Source: JBAXTZ01 sp037129925
GTDB taxonomy: Bacteria; Bacillota; Negativicutes; JBAXTZ01
Length of the DNA stretch: 64,000 bases
Direction of reading: 5' to 3'
Assembly (NCBI GenBank): GCA_037129925.1
Contig: JBAXTZ010000005.1
Span: 1-64,000 of the forward strand
Shown: positions 52,500 to 61,449 of the stretch, one piece after another
Position numbering within the stretch: the stretch's first letter is position 1
Layout of the letters: every line of letters begins with the position of its first letter
Translations under genes and position numbers: made by a program
The notes under the pieces: generated by a model
What the model was told of the DNA's origin: nothing
Database searches by the model: none
The model's input: only the letters and a program-made list of their open reading frames with translations

Positions 52500-53183
52500 T
52501 TGAGAGTAACGACGTTAATAATAGTGTTTTGCCTAGTAGCAGTGAGCGCCTCGGCAGCGCCGCTAACGGATTACCGCTTAGGCAAAGCCGCGGTAGATTT
52601 ATATTTAACTGTTCCCTGTATTCAAGCGACCAATGCCAGCGGCACAATTGTTCCGAGCAGCGCCTATGGCATGAATTGGGGCGGTTCGTTGGAGGCAACC
52701 GTCGGATTGGGCTATCATATAGCGGCGCGTATTGGCACAGACAATAGTTTTTTGCCGTTTGATGGTCGATCAATAGCCGGCAACTATTCTTTCAGCAAGC
52801 AAAATTACGATTTGCTAATCGGTTTACAGTCCGATGTATGGCCGGTTTTTGTGGCAATGTATTTTGGTGTTGTTGATTACAAAATTAGTATCAATAATTC
52901 GACTATGCCCAACAGCTTTAGCGAATCCGGGTATCATTTTGGCTTGCAAGGAAACTATCGCCCGACGGATGACGTTACTACCTATCTTGAACTGGCATGG
53001 GGGACTTTAGATACCGAAGCGCTTATCGGTGGCGCATACGCTTTTAGCCAAAATCTGGAGCTGAATTTGGAAGTTGAATATAACGCGTTACACGGTAATG
53101 ACGCTTTTGTAATGAAATACAACGAGGATATATTCAAAATCCGCAGCTATATTCCCAAAATTGGCATTACCTATAAGTTTTGA
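52500..53183 (+). CDS. Outer-membrane beta-barrel protein A (first copy of duplicated module)
   Basis: Exported protein of 227 residues. A signal peptide (TTLIIVFCLVAVSASA) is cut before APLTDYRLGKAAVDL. The rest is a small barrel with alternating hydrophobic strands, ending in IGITYKF. The start is a TTG at 52500 after GGAGG. It is homologous to the protein at 53852-54517: both begin APLTDY-x-x-G, share YG-N-G and L-AT-G patterns and end (I/V)TYKF. Each is followed by a PagL-like gene. No named family is recognised beyond a YfaZ-like barrel; function unknown. Confidence 0.75.
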   Translation: MRVTTLIIVFCLVAVSASAAPLTDYRLGKAAVDLYLTVPCIQATNASGTIVPSSAYGMNWGGSLEATVGLGYHIAARIGTDNSFLPFDGRSIAGNYSFSKQNYDLLIGLQSDVWPVFVAMYFGVVDYKISINNSTMPNSFSESGYHFGLQGNYRPTDDVTTYLELAWGTLDTEALIGGAYAFSQNLELNLEVEYNALHGNDAFVMKYNEDIFKIRSYIPKIGITYKF

Positions 53184-53197
53184 TGTTAAGGAAGCGT

Positions 53198-53836
53198 ATG
53201 AAAAATTATTTTCAGGTACTAGTGCTATTGCTCTTACTTGTTGCAGCAACTTTTTGGTCGGATAATGCAATTTTTCAAACTGAATTAGCCGCAGCTGTTA
53301 CAAGCGAAAAACCGCCTGCTATTACTGAAAAGGGCTTTCTGCTTGGCTACGGCGGCGATCGCTGGAATCTGACCACAATTGGACCGAATAGTTATCGGGG
53401 CAATTACCAGACCATAATGCTGGCTGGAGAGTTTGGCGCTGATTTGAGCCGGATTTTCCCGGATTTAAAAAGCATTCCCGGAGTGTTATCGTTTTATTTT
53501 GAACCAGCCTATGAGCAGGGAGTAAATGGCGGTTTCGAACTTGGATTGAACATGGGTTTTATGTATCGTCTGCCGATATATGATCGGTTTGACGGTTATC
53601 TTGGTTTAGGCGGTGGGCCGTTTTATATATCTACCTTGCAAGAGCTTAATCCGCCAGGAACTGGTTGGACTATGGCCGGTACGGTGAGTTTCGGCGCCAG
53701 TTATAATCTTCCGGACGATTCGGCAATAAATTTGGGGTTGCGGTTAAAACATAATTCTAACGGCAGGTTAGACTGGCCGATAAATATCTATAACGATTGG
53801 TACGTCACTGCCGGGTATTCTTGGTTCTATAATTAA
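53198..53836 (+). CDS. PagL-like lipid A 3-O-deacylase (copy 1)
   Basis: Outer-membrane acyl hydrolase of 212 residues. A long signal region (1-35) precedes an eight-strand barrel. Near the C-terminus LGLRLKHNSNGRLDWPINI carries the PagL histidine and serine (HxSNG). PagL removes the 3-O-acyl chain of lipid A. The usual catalytic glutamate, 14 residues after the histidine, appears as Asn followed by Asp here, so activity is uncertain. The ATG at 53198 with AAGGA is chosen. The gene follows barrel A by 14 bp and precedes barrel B; the two-gene unit is repeated downstream. Confidence 0.78.
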   Translation: MKNYFQVLVLLLLLVAATFWSDNAIFQTELAAAVTSEKPPAITEKGFLLGYGGDRWNLTTIGPNSYRGNYQTIMLAGEFGADLSRIFPDLKSIPGVLSFYFEPAYEQGVNGGFELGLNMGFMYRLPIYDRFDGYLGLGGGPFYISTLQELNPPGTGWTMAGTVSFGASYNLPDDSAINLGLRLKHNSNGRLDWPINIYNDWYVTAGYSWFYN

Positions 53837-53851
53837 CTAGAGGTTTTTATT

Positions 53852-54517
53852 GTGAGACGAATACTGGTAATTATCGCAGTTACTATTTCGCTGACAACAG
53901 CGACGATTGGGGCAGCGCCGTTGACGGATTATGAATTTGGTAACGTAGCTTTTGATGTCGGAGTTATTGCCCCTCAAGTTTCTGTCACTTATGAGAATGG
54001 AGACGGGGCGCTGCTGAGCACCTATGGTAGTAATTATGGCTTGAATCTTTCAGCAACAATGGGTATCGGAAAACCTTTTGCAGTTAGAATTCATGGCGAT
54101 TTGCCGCTGGTTGGTAATGATCAAAATGAAGGAACTCGATATTCTGATCAGAATATCGAGTTCCTTTGGGGATTTAATCTTACCAAACCGACGTTTTTGG
54201 TTTTATACACCGGCTTTGGCGACTATCAATTGGGCGGTAACCGGAAAAATGCTGAAATCTTCACTTTGCTGAAATTTGGGCTGATATTGGATTATGAGTA
54301 TCGCGACAGCGCCAGCCTGTACGCCGATTTTTCCTGGAGTGGTAGCGCTACCACAATTACAGCCGGTGTTGACCATAAATTTTCCGAGCATTTTGCTGCG
54401 GGTCTGTCGATGAACGGGGTGGTCCTACATAGCGGCGTAACCACCACTGGACCATTATCGGCTTGTTATAGCGTGGATGTCTGGTATCCGGAATTAGCGG
54501 TAACTTACAAATTCTAA
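53852..54517 (+). CDS. Outer-membrane beta-barrel protein B (second copy of module)
   Basis: Exported protein of 221 residues with a signal peptide (RILVIIAVTISLTTATIGA) and mature start APLTDYEFGNVAFDVG, like barrel A. Strand pattern and the ending LAVTYKF also match it, but overall identity is low, so the duplication is old. The start is a GTG at 53852 after AGAGG, 15 bp after the first PagL-like gene. It contains a short palindromic stretch near 54137-54165 (GATATTCTGATCAGAATATC), which may be incidental. Function unknown. Confidence 0.75.
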   Translation: MRRILVIIAVTISLTTATIGAAPLTDYEFGNVAFDVGVIAPQVSVTYENGDGALLSTYGSNYGLNLSATMGIGKPFAVRIHGDLPLVGNDQNEGTRYSDQNIEFLWGFNLTKPTFLVLYTGFGDYQLGGNRKNAEIFTLLKFGLILDYEYRDSASLYADFSWSGSATTITAGVDHKFSEHFAAGLSMNGVVLHSGVTTTGPLSACYSVDVWYPELAVTYKF

Positions 54518-54553
54518 GTCGGAGTAGCGAACCGGCAATAAAGGTGCAAAATA

Positions 54554-55138
54554 ATGCAAAAATTATTCGGCTGTGTTTTAACCTTAATCTTTATTAGTTG
54601 CTTCACTGTTGCGGTATTTGCCGACGAAAATAGCGACCGGCACTGTTTTGACGAGGTAGGGATAAGAATTGGTTATGGTGGTGACAACTGGGCGCTTACA
54701 CCTTGGGATAATATTCGTAGTGATTATATGACGACTAGTGTATCCGGCTATTTTGCCAATGAATTCTATCGTTATGACAACGCAGTAAGTTCCTATTTTT
54801 TTGAACCAATCTACCAGCAAGCCTTTAGCGCCAATTTTGAAGCCGGAATAAATGTCGGAGTACAGTATCGGATTGATTTTTCCGAAAAAGTCGCCGGGTT
54901 TGGTTTTTTTGGGATCGGACCACATTATGCATCGATATTAACCGAAGCCAGTCCATCGTCTAATGGCTTTAATATTGAGTTGGTGTTTGGCGCTGGAGCT
55001 TATTACTTTCTCTCCAAAAAAGAGGCGCTAAGTTTCTCGGTTAACCTTACCCATACTTCGAACGGGCGATTTTTCTTTCCAAACTATATGAACAACGACG
55101 TATATGGCGAGATTGGCTATTCGCTGTTTTATAACTAA
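54554..55138 (+). CDS. PagL-like lipid A 3-O-deacylase (copy 2)
   Basis: Second PagL-like barrel, 194 residues, with a signal peptide (KLFGCVLTLIFISCFTVAVF). It shares GYGGDNWALTP (copy 1: GYGGDRWNLTT), SYFFEPIYQQ (copy 1: FYFEPAYEQG) and the C-terminal motif LTHTSNGRFFFPNYMNNDVYG. The histidine and serine are present; at the glutamate position stands Asn, followed by Asp, exactly as in copy 1. Its stop overlaps the convergent adenine deaminase stop by four bases. Together with copy 1 it suggests remodelling of lipopolysaccharide in this diderm host (inference). Confidence 0.78.
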   Translation: MQKLFGCVLTLIFISCFTVAVFADENSDRHCFDEVGIRIGYGGDNWALTPWDNIRSDYMTTSVSGYFANEFYRYDNAVSSYFFEPIYQQAFSANFEAGINVGVQYRIDFSEKVAGFGFFGIGPHYASILTEASPSSNGFNIELVFGAGAYYFLSKKEALSFSVNLTHTSNGRFFFPNYMNNDVYGEIGYSLFYN

Positions 55139-56844
55139 ACGTGCGTGAATTCAAACTTTGTCGAATCAAACAGCCCCTGTGCGGTCAACTTCAACTCCGG
55201 AATTACGGATAAACTCATAAAACTAAGACTGATAAAGGGATTGAATTCCGGGTGGATACCAAGCCGATAAGCAGCGTCTTCGACCAATGTTGTCGCAGTG
55301 ATTACTTCCTCAGCGGATTTGTCGGACATTAATCCGGCAATCGGCAATGGTAATGAAGCGATAACCTCGCCGTTTTCCACCACTACAATTCCGCCCTGTT
55401 GAGCGGCTAAGGCATTGACGGCGAAAATAATATCGGCATCGTTAATTCCCAAAGCAATAATGTTGTGCGCGTCATGCGCTATCGATTGGGCGATAGCGCC
55501 TTTTTTTATGCCCAAACCGAATAAAAAACCGGCGGCAACTGCGCCGCTGCCGACGTGCCGTTCAACTGCCACGATTTTTGCGACATCTTGTAGCACATCA
55601 GTTTGAAACAATCCGTCCATTACTGGCAGAGCTATTGATTTAACTTTGGTATATACTTGAAAAGGGATTACTTCGATTACTTTAGCGAAATCACCCAGCG
55701 CCGGAATCATCAGTTGCGCCGGATCGATGGGCGCGATATTCACAGTATTTGTCAAACCAGTAGCAGCCGGTACCGCAAGGATGGGTTCGATAAGTTTTCC
55801 TGAACGAACAACAATTTTGCCGGATTTAATTACCGTTTCCGGTACAAAATCCACCAAGTTGTTTAATATCAGAATATCCGCAACATAACCCGGAGCCAAC
55901 GCGCCGTTGCGGGGGATCCGATAGCAGTTGGCAGCGTTCAATGTGGCAATTATCAAGGCTTTTTCCGGTGCCAAGCCATGCGCTACGGCTTCGGCAATAA
56001 TATTGTTGATATGTCCGGCGGCGATGATATGGTGCGGACTGCGGTCGTCGGTGCAGAACAGGCAGCGGCGCAAACTATAATCGTTGATAATCGGCAGCAA
56101 AGCTTTGAGGTTGTGACAGAAAGTGCCTTCGCGTATTTGAATATACATACCTTTGGCGAGTTTTTCTATTGCTTCGTCAACAAAAGCACATTCATGCTCG
56201 GTGCTAATACCACCGCAAAGATAGGCATTTAGCATTTTGCCATGTTCTTGCGGCGCATGTCCGTCGATGACTTTGTCTTCAGCTAACGCCAGCTTGGCAA
56301 GAACAGCGCTGTCTCCTTGCTGAACGCCTGGGTAATTCATAAATTCGCCAAGCCCCAGCACTCGCGGATGCTCAATAAATTTGCGCAAATCTTCGGCTGT
56401 CAAGGTTTGCGCGGCGGATTCAAAAATCGATGCGGGTACGCAGGACGGCAACATTACATAGGCATTTATCGGAAGCCCGGCAGTGCAATTTAACATATAT
56501 TCGATACCATTCAGACCAGACACGTTTGCGATTTCATGCGGATCACAGATAACGGTAGTCGTGCCAAATGGTAGGACCGTTCGTGTGAATTCTACGGGGT
56601 TGAGCGTGGAACTTTCGATATGAACGTGAGTGTCCCAAAAACCGGGAGTAATATATTTACCGCTACAGTCGATAATGTTTTCCGCATCATAATCGCCCCA
56701 GCCGATTATCCTTCCTGCGGAAACTGCCAAATCTACCGCCATCCATTCAGCAGTGAAAACATTAAAGACTTTGCCGTTTTTGAGTAATAAATCGGCTTTG
56801 GTTCGACCAGCAGCGGCTGAAATAGTATGACTCATGTTAGTCAT
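55135..56844 (-). CDS. ade: Adenine deaminase
   Basis: Manganese-dependent amidohydrolase of 569 residues that converts adenine to hypoxanthine and ammonia in purine salvage. Motifs: PGFWDTHVHIESS (HxH metal site), VICDPHEIANVSG, DGHAPQEHG, STEHECAF and LFCTDDRSPH. The length equals that of the Bacillus-type enzyme. An alternative ATG lies at 56835. The first codons overlap the stop of the phosphodiesterase gene by eight bases, implying one transcript. There is no purine transporter beside it. Confidence 0.93.
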   Translation of the reverse strand: MTNMSHTISAAAGRTKADLLLKNGKVFNVFTAEWMAVDLAVSAGRIIGWGDYDAENIIDCSGKYITPGFWDTHVHIESSTLNPVEFTRTVLPFGTTTVICDPHEIANVSGLNGIEYMLNCTAGLPINAYVMLPSCVPASIFESAAQTLTAEDLRKFIEHPRVLGLGEFMNYPGVQQGDSAVLAKLALAEDKVIDGHAPQEHGKMLNAYLCGGISTEHECAFVDEAIEKLAKGMYIQIREGTFCHNLKALLPIINDYSLRRCLFCTDDRSPHHIIAAGHINNIIAEAVAHGLAPEKALIIATLNAANCYRIPRNGALAPGYVADILILNNLVDFVPETVIKSGKIVVRSGKLIEPILAVPAATGLTNTVNIAPIDPAQLMIPALGDFAKVIEVIPFQVYTKVKSIALPVMDGLFQTDVLQDVAKIVAVERHVGSGAVAAGFLFGLGIKKGAIAQSIAHDAHNIIALGINDADIIFAVNALAAQQGGIVVVENGEVIASLPLPIAGLMSDKSAEEVITATTLVEDAAYRLGIHPEFNPFISLSFMSLSVIPELKLTAQGLFDSTKFEFTHV

Positions 56845-57913
56845 AGACTACATCCGTGCCGGTATAAAAAGGTTTATTTTTTGGGTTAGTATCCGGAGCC
56901 GGCAGTTTGATTCCCAATTCAGCAAGTACTTTACGGGCGACACTGGGGCGGTCAGTAATCATTCCATCTACGCCCATAGTAATCATTTGCCGCATAACGT
57001 CGGGATTGTTGATAGTATAAGGAACGACCCGCATTCCGAAATCGTGCGCCTCTTTTATCAACGCCGGAGTAAGTTCGGTATAGTAAGGAGTAATAACGTC
57101 GGCTTTGATAGCATGAGCGGCTTTCACGTAATCGCCGTTAAAAGTCTTGATGTCCAATCCCGCCATCCATGGCGATGGCTGCTTGCGATTCAGCCATAGA
57201 TAACGACCTTCGTCGCCTTCTTCGTTCCATTGCGGTTGTTCAGCGGTAAGCGCAACTGTCGGGATACTCGGGTCAATTTCTTTCATTATTTTGATAGTGC
57301 GCCAGTCGAATGACTGAAGCATTACCCGATCTTGCATATTGTATTTACGCACCAGAGCGTAAAACTTGATTACCCATTCGTAAGGGTCAGGGTTGAGCGG
57401 ATTGACTGGGTAGCAATAGGACTTGGTCTCGATGTTCAGGTGGACATCGCTATTACCCCAAGCCTGTACGAGTTGAAAAACTTCCTCGAGTGAGCAGAGG
57501 CGTGCACCCGGGCACTCTTTTTGAGTTTTTCCGTGCGCCTCATAATAACCGAAAGGTGCAAAAGGACTCATACTCCTCAAGTCAAATTTCTTGAGCTCCG
57601 CAAAATCCCAGGTGCGAATGTCCGGCATTTCATTAAAAGTCAAAAAATCACCCCAAGCATTGTGCGCCAAAAAGTATTGGATGTGATTGTCGTGACGAAT
57701 TACGATAACGCCATCTTTGGTAATTTGCATATCCATTTCTAAGGTAGTAACGCCGATTGCCATAGCGTAAGCGAAGGCTTGCAAGGTGTTTTCCGGGCGG
57801 GCGTCACGACCGCCACGATGGGCTTGAAGATCAAAACCGGTTGGAAGTTTTGCAAAAGCCGTTGCCGATAATAGCGCAAGCACAATAACGAGCAGGACTA
57901 ACGATTTCTTCAT
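56837..57913 (-). CDS. Secreted glycerophosphodiester phosphodiesterase (GlpQ-like)
   Basis: Periplasmic hydrolase of 358 residues that splits glycerophosphodiesters into glycerol-3-phosphate and an alcohol. A signal peptide (SLVLLVIVLALLSATAFA) precedes QAHRGGRDARPENTLQAF, the catalytic histidine region, then LEMDMQITKDG and IRHDNHIQ with metal ligands and second histidine. The order and spacing fit the GDPD family; the length is near that of GlpQ. It lies upstream of adenine deaminase, overlapping its start. A GPH transporter gene upstream on the same strand could share regulation. Exact substrate unknown. Confidence 0.9.
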   Translation of the reverse strand: MKKSLVLLVIVLALLSATAFAKLPTGFDLQAHRGGRDARPENTLQAFAYAMAIGVTTLEMDMQITKDGVIVIRHDNHIQYFLAHNAWGDFLTFNEMPDIRTWDFAELKKFDLRSMSPFAPFGYYEAHGKTQKECPGARLCSLEEVFQLVQAWGNSDVHLNIETKSYCYPVNPLNPDPYEWVIKFYALVRKYNMQDRVMLQSFDWRTIKIMKEIDPSIPTVALTAEQPQWNEEGDEGRYLWLNRKQPSPWMAGLDIKTFNGDYVKAAHAIKADVITPYYTELTPALIKEAHDFGMRVVPYTINNPDVMRQMITMGVDGMITDRPSVARKVLAELGIKLPAPDTNPKNKPFYTGTDVVYD

Positions 57914-57958
57914 AGTAAAATCACCTCAAAAACTTTTGTATTATACTATTCGACACAT

Positions 57959-59347
57959 TCAGCAGTTCTCCTGCTTGGCGGCGCGTTTTCGTTCGTTAAT
58001 GTCCGTTACCATTTGGCGGTGTAACGCAGCTGAAATTGGATATTTGCGCATGATGAAGAAGGCGATGATTAGTAGCAACGGCGGAATGACCCCAATGAGT
58101 AACTTGATAGTTATTAACGACGAATAAGATTGGGCTTGATTGGGAATGTATCCGCCGATTTCGAGAGCAAAGCCACAGGCAACGCCGGCAATCGCTGCAG
58201 AAATTTTAAACAACATATTGAATATTCCAAATAGTAACCCGTCACAGCGGATGCCGGTTTTCCACTCCGAATACTCAACAGTGTCCGGTAACATCGACCA
58301 GGGATTTAGAGTTACTGCCGTCCAACCGATGCCGGCATTTAGCAAGATTAATATCAAACACACCGAGTGTAATTGATCGAAAAATATTAGTATGAAAAAA
58401 TTTAGCGCCAAATACAGCGTTCCCCAACGCATCCAAAATAGCTTGCCAAATTTTGCAGATATTTTTGCAGCTAGCGGCATAAAGATAATCGTCATCAGGA
58501 AGATTGCTAAAAAACCGATAGATTTAAAAGACTCGCTAGTCATCTGCCAACCGAAAAAACTGTCGCTTTGTTGCCAAAAAACATACCGCGCGTAATAGTT
58601 GACAGCGTTACAAAGAATTCCGATGGCGGTGAATTGCAGAAAAGTCGCCGATACGAATCGCTGGTATGGTTTGTTAACAACCAGTACTTTCCATACTTGA
58701 CGGAAGGTGAACCGTTGATGGACGTTTGTATTAGTACTTTCTTTTACCGTCAAAAAGCAAATAAGAATAAGAACGGCGGCGGAAAAGCCAAAAATCATTC
58801 CTACTGAGCGATAGCCGGCTAAACCATTGCCAAAATATTCGACTAATGGTGTGAATGCGGCCGACGCCAAAATCATACCGACCGTTGATAGAATCATTCG
58901 ATATACTGTGATGCTGTTACGTTCTTCGCTACTTGTAGTCATGGCGGCCGTTAGTGATGTATAGGGAATATTAATAACCGAAATCATTGTACATAATAAT
59001 GTATAGGTGATTGCGGCATAGACCGGCTTAATGTTGGCTGGTAGCGCCGGACCGTAAAACAGCATCGCAAAAGCAAGTCCGAATGGTATGGCAAACCACA
59101 ACAAAAATGGCCGCTTACTGCCCCAGCGGGTGTGGACTTTGTCAGAATAGTAACCAAAAAAAGGATCAAATATTCCATCCCATAATTTGGCAGACAACAT
59201 TATTAATCCGGCTGTTGCCGGTGAGATACCGAAAACGTCAGTCAGATAGAACAACAAAAACAACCACGGCGGTTGATAGACCAAGTTTCCACCCAAATCG
59301 CCCAGCCCATAGCCAATTTTTCGCCAGACCGGCAGTTTTTTCGTCAT
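57959..59347 (-). CDS. GPH-family sugar/cation symporter (MelB-like)
   Basis: Twelve-span transporter of 462 residues of the glycoside-pentoside-hexuronide family. The N-terminal KIGYGLGDLGGNLVYQ, WDGIFDPFFGYYSDKVHTRWGSKRPF (shown in two motifs: WDGIFDPFFGY and RWGSKRPFLLW) and the middle loop TVYRMILSTVGM are hallmarks. Cation-coupled uptake of a sugar or glycoside is expected; the substrate is not predictable, and no glycosidase is beside it. The ATG at 59347 follows AGGAG. It is divergent from the P-loop kinase gene at 59417. Confidence 0.88.
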   Translation of the reverse strand: MTKKLPVWRKIGYGLGDLGGNLVYQPPWLFLLFYLTDVFGISPATAGLIMLSAKLWDGIFDPFFGYYSDKVHTRWGSKRPFLLWFAIPFGLAFAMLFYGPALPANIKPVYAAITYTLLCTMISVINIPYTSLTAAMTTSSEERNSITVYRMILSTVGMILASAAFTPLVEYFGNGLAGYRSVGMIFGFSAAVLILICFLTVKESTNTNVHQRFTFRQVWKVLVVNKPYQRFVSATFLQFTAIGILCNAVNYYARYVFWQQSDSFFGWQMTSESFKSIGFLAIFLMTIIFMPLAAKISAKFGKLFWMRWGTLYLALNFFILIFFDQLHSVCLILILLNAGIGWTAVTLNPWSMLPDTVEYSEWKTGIRCDGLLFGIFNMLFKISAAIAGVACGFALEIGGYIPNQAQSYSSLITIKLLIGVIPPLLLIIAFFIMRKYPISAALHRQMVTDINERKRAAKQENC

Positions 59348-59416
59348 AACCACTCCTAAATGTGATAATATAGTCGCAGTATAACAAAAGAAAACCGATT
59401 TATACAGGGGGCTGGC

Positions 59417-60022
59417 GTGGAATTATTTTCTTATGATAGAGTGCTGCATAAAATTAAAACTGCTTTTAGTATAATCGAGTCCGGGCAGCGTTACTGCATT
59501 GCAATCGATGGCTGCGGCGGTTCCGGGAAGAGTACTTTTGCTGAAAAAATCGCAACGCTAGACGAGCGGGTGAAAGTAATTCACGTTGACGATTTATATT
59601 TACCGAGCAATCAACGCGCCAACTGTAAAAACTCCGTCGTCCACATTGGTGGCAGTTATGATTTGGAGCGGCTGCTTACGCAGATTATTACTCCATATCG
59701 GCAGGGTTTACCGGCACGCTATCAAAAATACAACTGGGTTGAAGATGAATTGGTTGAATGGGATGAAATTATGCCTGGTCAACTGCTGGTAATCGAAGGG
59801 GTGTATTCATTGCACCGGCAGCTACGCGGTAGTTATGAATGTACAATCTGGGTGGATTGCCCGCGCGAAGAGCGATTGCGTCGCGGTATCGAGCGCGATG
59901 GTGAGGCTTTGCGTGATTTTTGGGAAAATGAATGGATGCCACTCGAAGATGAGTATCTAATCACGATGCAACCGCGGCATTGTGCTGATTACGTCATCGA
60001 CGGCACGAACGAATACCGCTAA
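59417..60022 (+). CDS. Uridine-kinase-like P-loop NTPase
   Basis: P-loop kinase of 201 residues. Walker A is DGCGGSGKSTFAEK, followed by VIHVDDLYLPS (phosphoryl acceptor region) and LLVIEGVYSLHRQL, as in uridine kinase/phosphoribulokinase-type proteins; the lid has PREERLRRGIERDG. It probably phosphorylates a nucleoside or small hydroxyl compound, but Firmicute members of this group are mostly uncharacterised. The GTG start at 59417 follows AGGGGG. A zinc phospholipase-like gene lies 24 bp downstream. Confidence 0.82.
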   Translation: MELFSYDRVLHKIKTAFSIIESGQRYCIAIDGCGGSGKSTFAEKIATLDERVKVIHVDDLYLPSNQRANCKNSVVHIGGSYDLERLLTQIITPYRQGLPARYQKYNWVEDELVEWDEIMPGQLLVIEGVYSLHRQLRGSYECTIWVDCPREERLRRGIERDGEALRDFWENEWMPLEDEYLITMQPRHCADYVIDGTNEYR

Positions 60023-60045
60023 TCGACAGCGCTGTTAGGAGATAT

Positions 60046-61380
60046 ATGAATCACCGGTTATTTTGGACGGCTCTGATAGTAGTCGTTGTTTTGCTGTCTC
60101 CGGTGGTGGCATCGGCACATATGGAGCATATGCTAATCAGCTACTATGCTTTGTTTCAGGATTTCTATGGGCAAAAAGTAGTCGTCGAACCACTGGACGA
60201 GTTTGCCTATGAGGAGCGGGAGAAAATTGCCGCGGCAATCGGCAATGCCGATAATTGGAGTAGCACACATTTTGCTAATTATCGTCATGTACCGATACAA
60301 TTGCTAGTTAATCTGAAAAAAACTTCTTCGATGCGTGCGGGTAATGCACTGCTCGATGCAATCCGCGTTAATCATAAGTATTTTGGTGGATGGTACGTTC
60401 AACGAGCATCAACGGATTACTATATTGATGCTACGGCACAAATTACCGAACTCGCGGATTATTCTAATAATTATTACGGTTACCACGCCGATTTGCCGTT
60501 CTTTCGCATCAAAACGGGTGATGAAGTCGATGCGCTTGATGTTTTGTGCACGGCAGCCGAAATACCCGATTGCGGGTTGGATGGTGGTTTGTGGGAAGAT
60601 AGCGCCAGCCAGTATGCTTCGCTGTACGGTTTGGGTAATATGCCGTTTGGTGAAAAGCGCGAAAGCGGACAGCGCGCGTCGTTTCATGCGCCGATGTACT
60701 ATAATGATTTTTTGACAGCGCTGTATCCCACGGCACAAGCGCCTTATGCTTTTTATCGGATAAAGACATTGCGTGAAGTCGCCAAGATTGCCTTTGAAAC
60801 CGGTCATCCCTATTGGGGCTACCACTTCGCCGGGTTAGCGTTGCACTATATCGAAGATAGCACTTTCCCCTATCACGTAAAAATGCTACCTGGTCACAGT
60901 GATTTTGAAGTGACAGTTGCTGCTTTAGCTGAAATTTCCGGAACCGGTAAACAATTGCGACAAATTATCGATTTGACATTAACTGAGCACTTTTTATTAG
61001 AATTCTATATTAGCTCGCGATTGATTGCTGATTGGAATAATGATGGCGCGGGACGGTTTTCGTTAAGTTGTGCTAATCCAAAGTATGATATTAAGCAAAG
61101 CTACAATGATGAACTACCGAAGGTTTTTTTGGCTCGAAGCGCGGCTGAAGAAGCCGAAGCCTATTCCTTGTTGCTGGACGATATGACTGATGTCGAGTAC
61201 GCGCAGAGCGTACTAAATGACCGGGTCGCCAAGTTTGATAAAAAATTCGATGATATATGGAATTTACAGGATAAATCAGCGATGAACAGGCTGGACAGCC
61301 TATGTTGTAAGTTACTCGGGCAATCCGGAGCGGCTGCGCGGAACTTTATGCAGGGAATAACGATTTTGCACCCGAACTAA
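60046..61380 (+). CDS. Exported zinc phospholipase C-like protein
   Basis: Secreted protein of 444 residues. A signal peptide (LFWTALIVVVVLLSPVVASA) is cut before HMEHMLISYY, so the mature protein would begin near a histidine as zinc phospholipases C do (Trp there). GYHFAGLALHYIEDSTFPYHV resembles the zinc motif HxxGDxxxPxH of phospholipase C/P1 nuclease, and several His/Asp follow (LPGHSDFEV, LTEHFLLEFY). No close family is recognised, so hydrolase activity is a fold-level guess. AGGAG precedes the ATG. It is followed by two exported proteins of unknown function on the same strand. Confidence 0.55.
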   Translation: MNHRLFWTALIVVVVLLSPVVASAHMEHMLISYYALFQDFYGQKVVVEPLDEFAYEEREKIAAAIGNADNWSSTHFANYRHVPIQLLVNLKKTSSMRAGNALLDAIRVNHKYFGGWYVQRASTDYYIDATAQITELADYSNNYYGYHADLPFFRIKTGDEVDALDVLCTAAEIPDCGLDGGLWEDSASQYASLYGLGNMPFGEKRESGQRASFHAPMYYNDFLTALYPTAQAPYAFYRIKTLREVAKIAFETGHPYWGYHFAGLALHYIEDSTFPYHVKMLPGHSDFEVTVAALAEISGTGKQLRQIIDLTLTEHFLLEFYISSRLIADWNNDGAGRFSLSCANPKYDIKQSYNDELPKVFLARSAAEEAEAYSLLLDDMTDVEYAQSVLNDRVAKFDKKFDDIWNLQDKSAMNRLDSLCCKLLGQSGAAARNFMQGITILHPN

Positions 61381-61449
61381 GTTATTGTTTTTTATTGCTA
61401 AAGAATGTGGTAAAATCACTTGTATAATAATGCTAGAGGTTGAAAATAA

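Noticed and set aside
54137..54165. Regulatory palindrome around GATATTCTGATCAGAATATC
   Set aside because: It lies in the middle of a coding barrel gene, far from any start, and is probably chance within codons.
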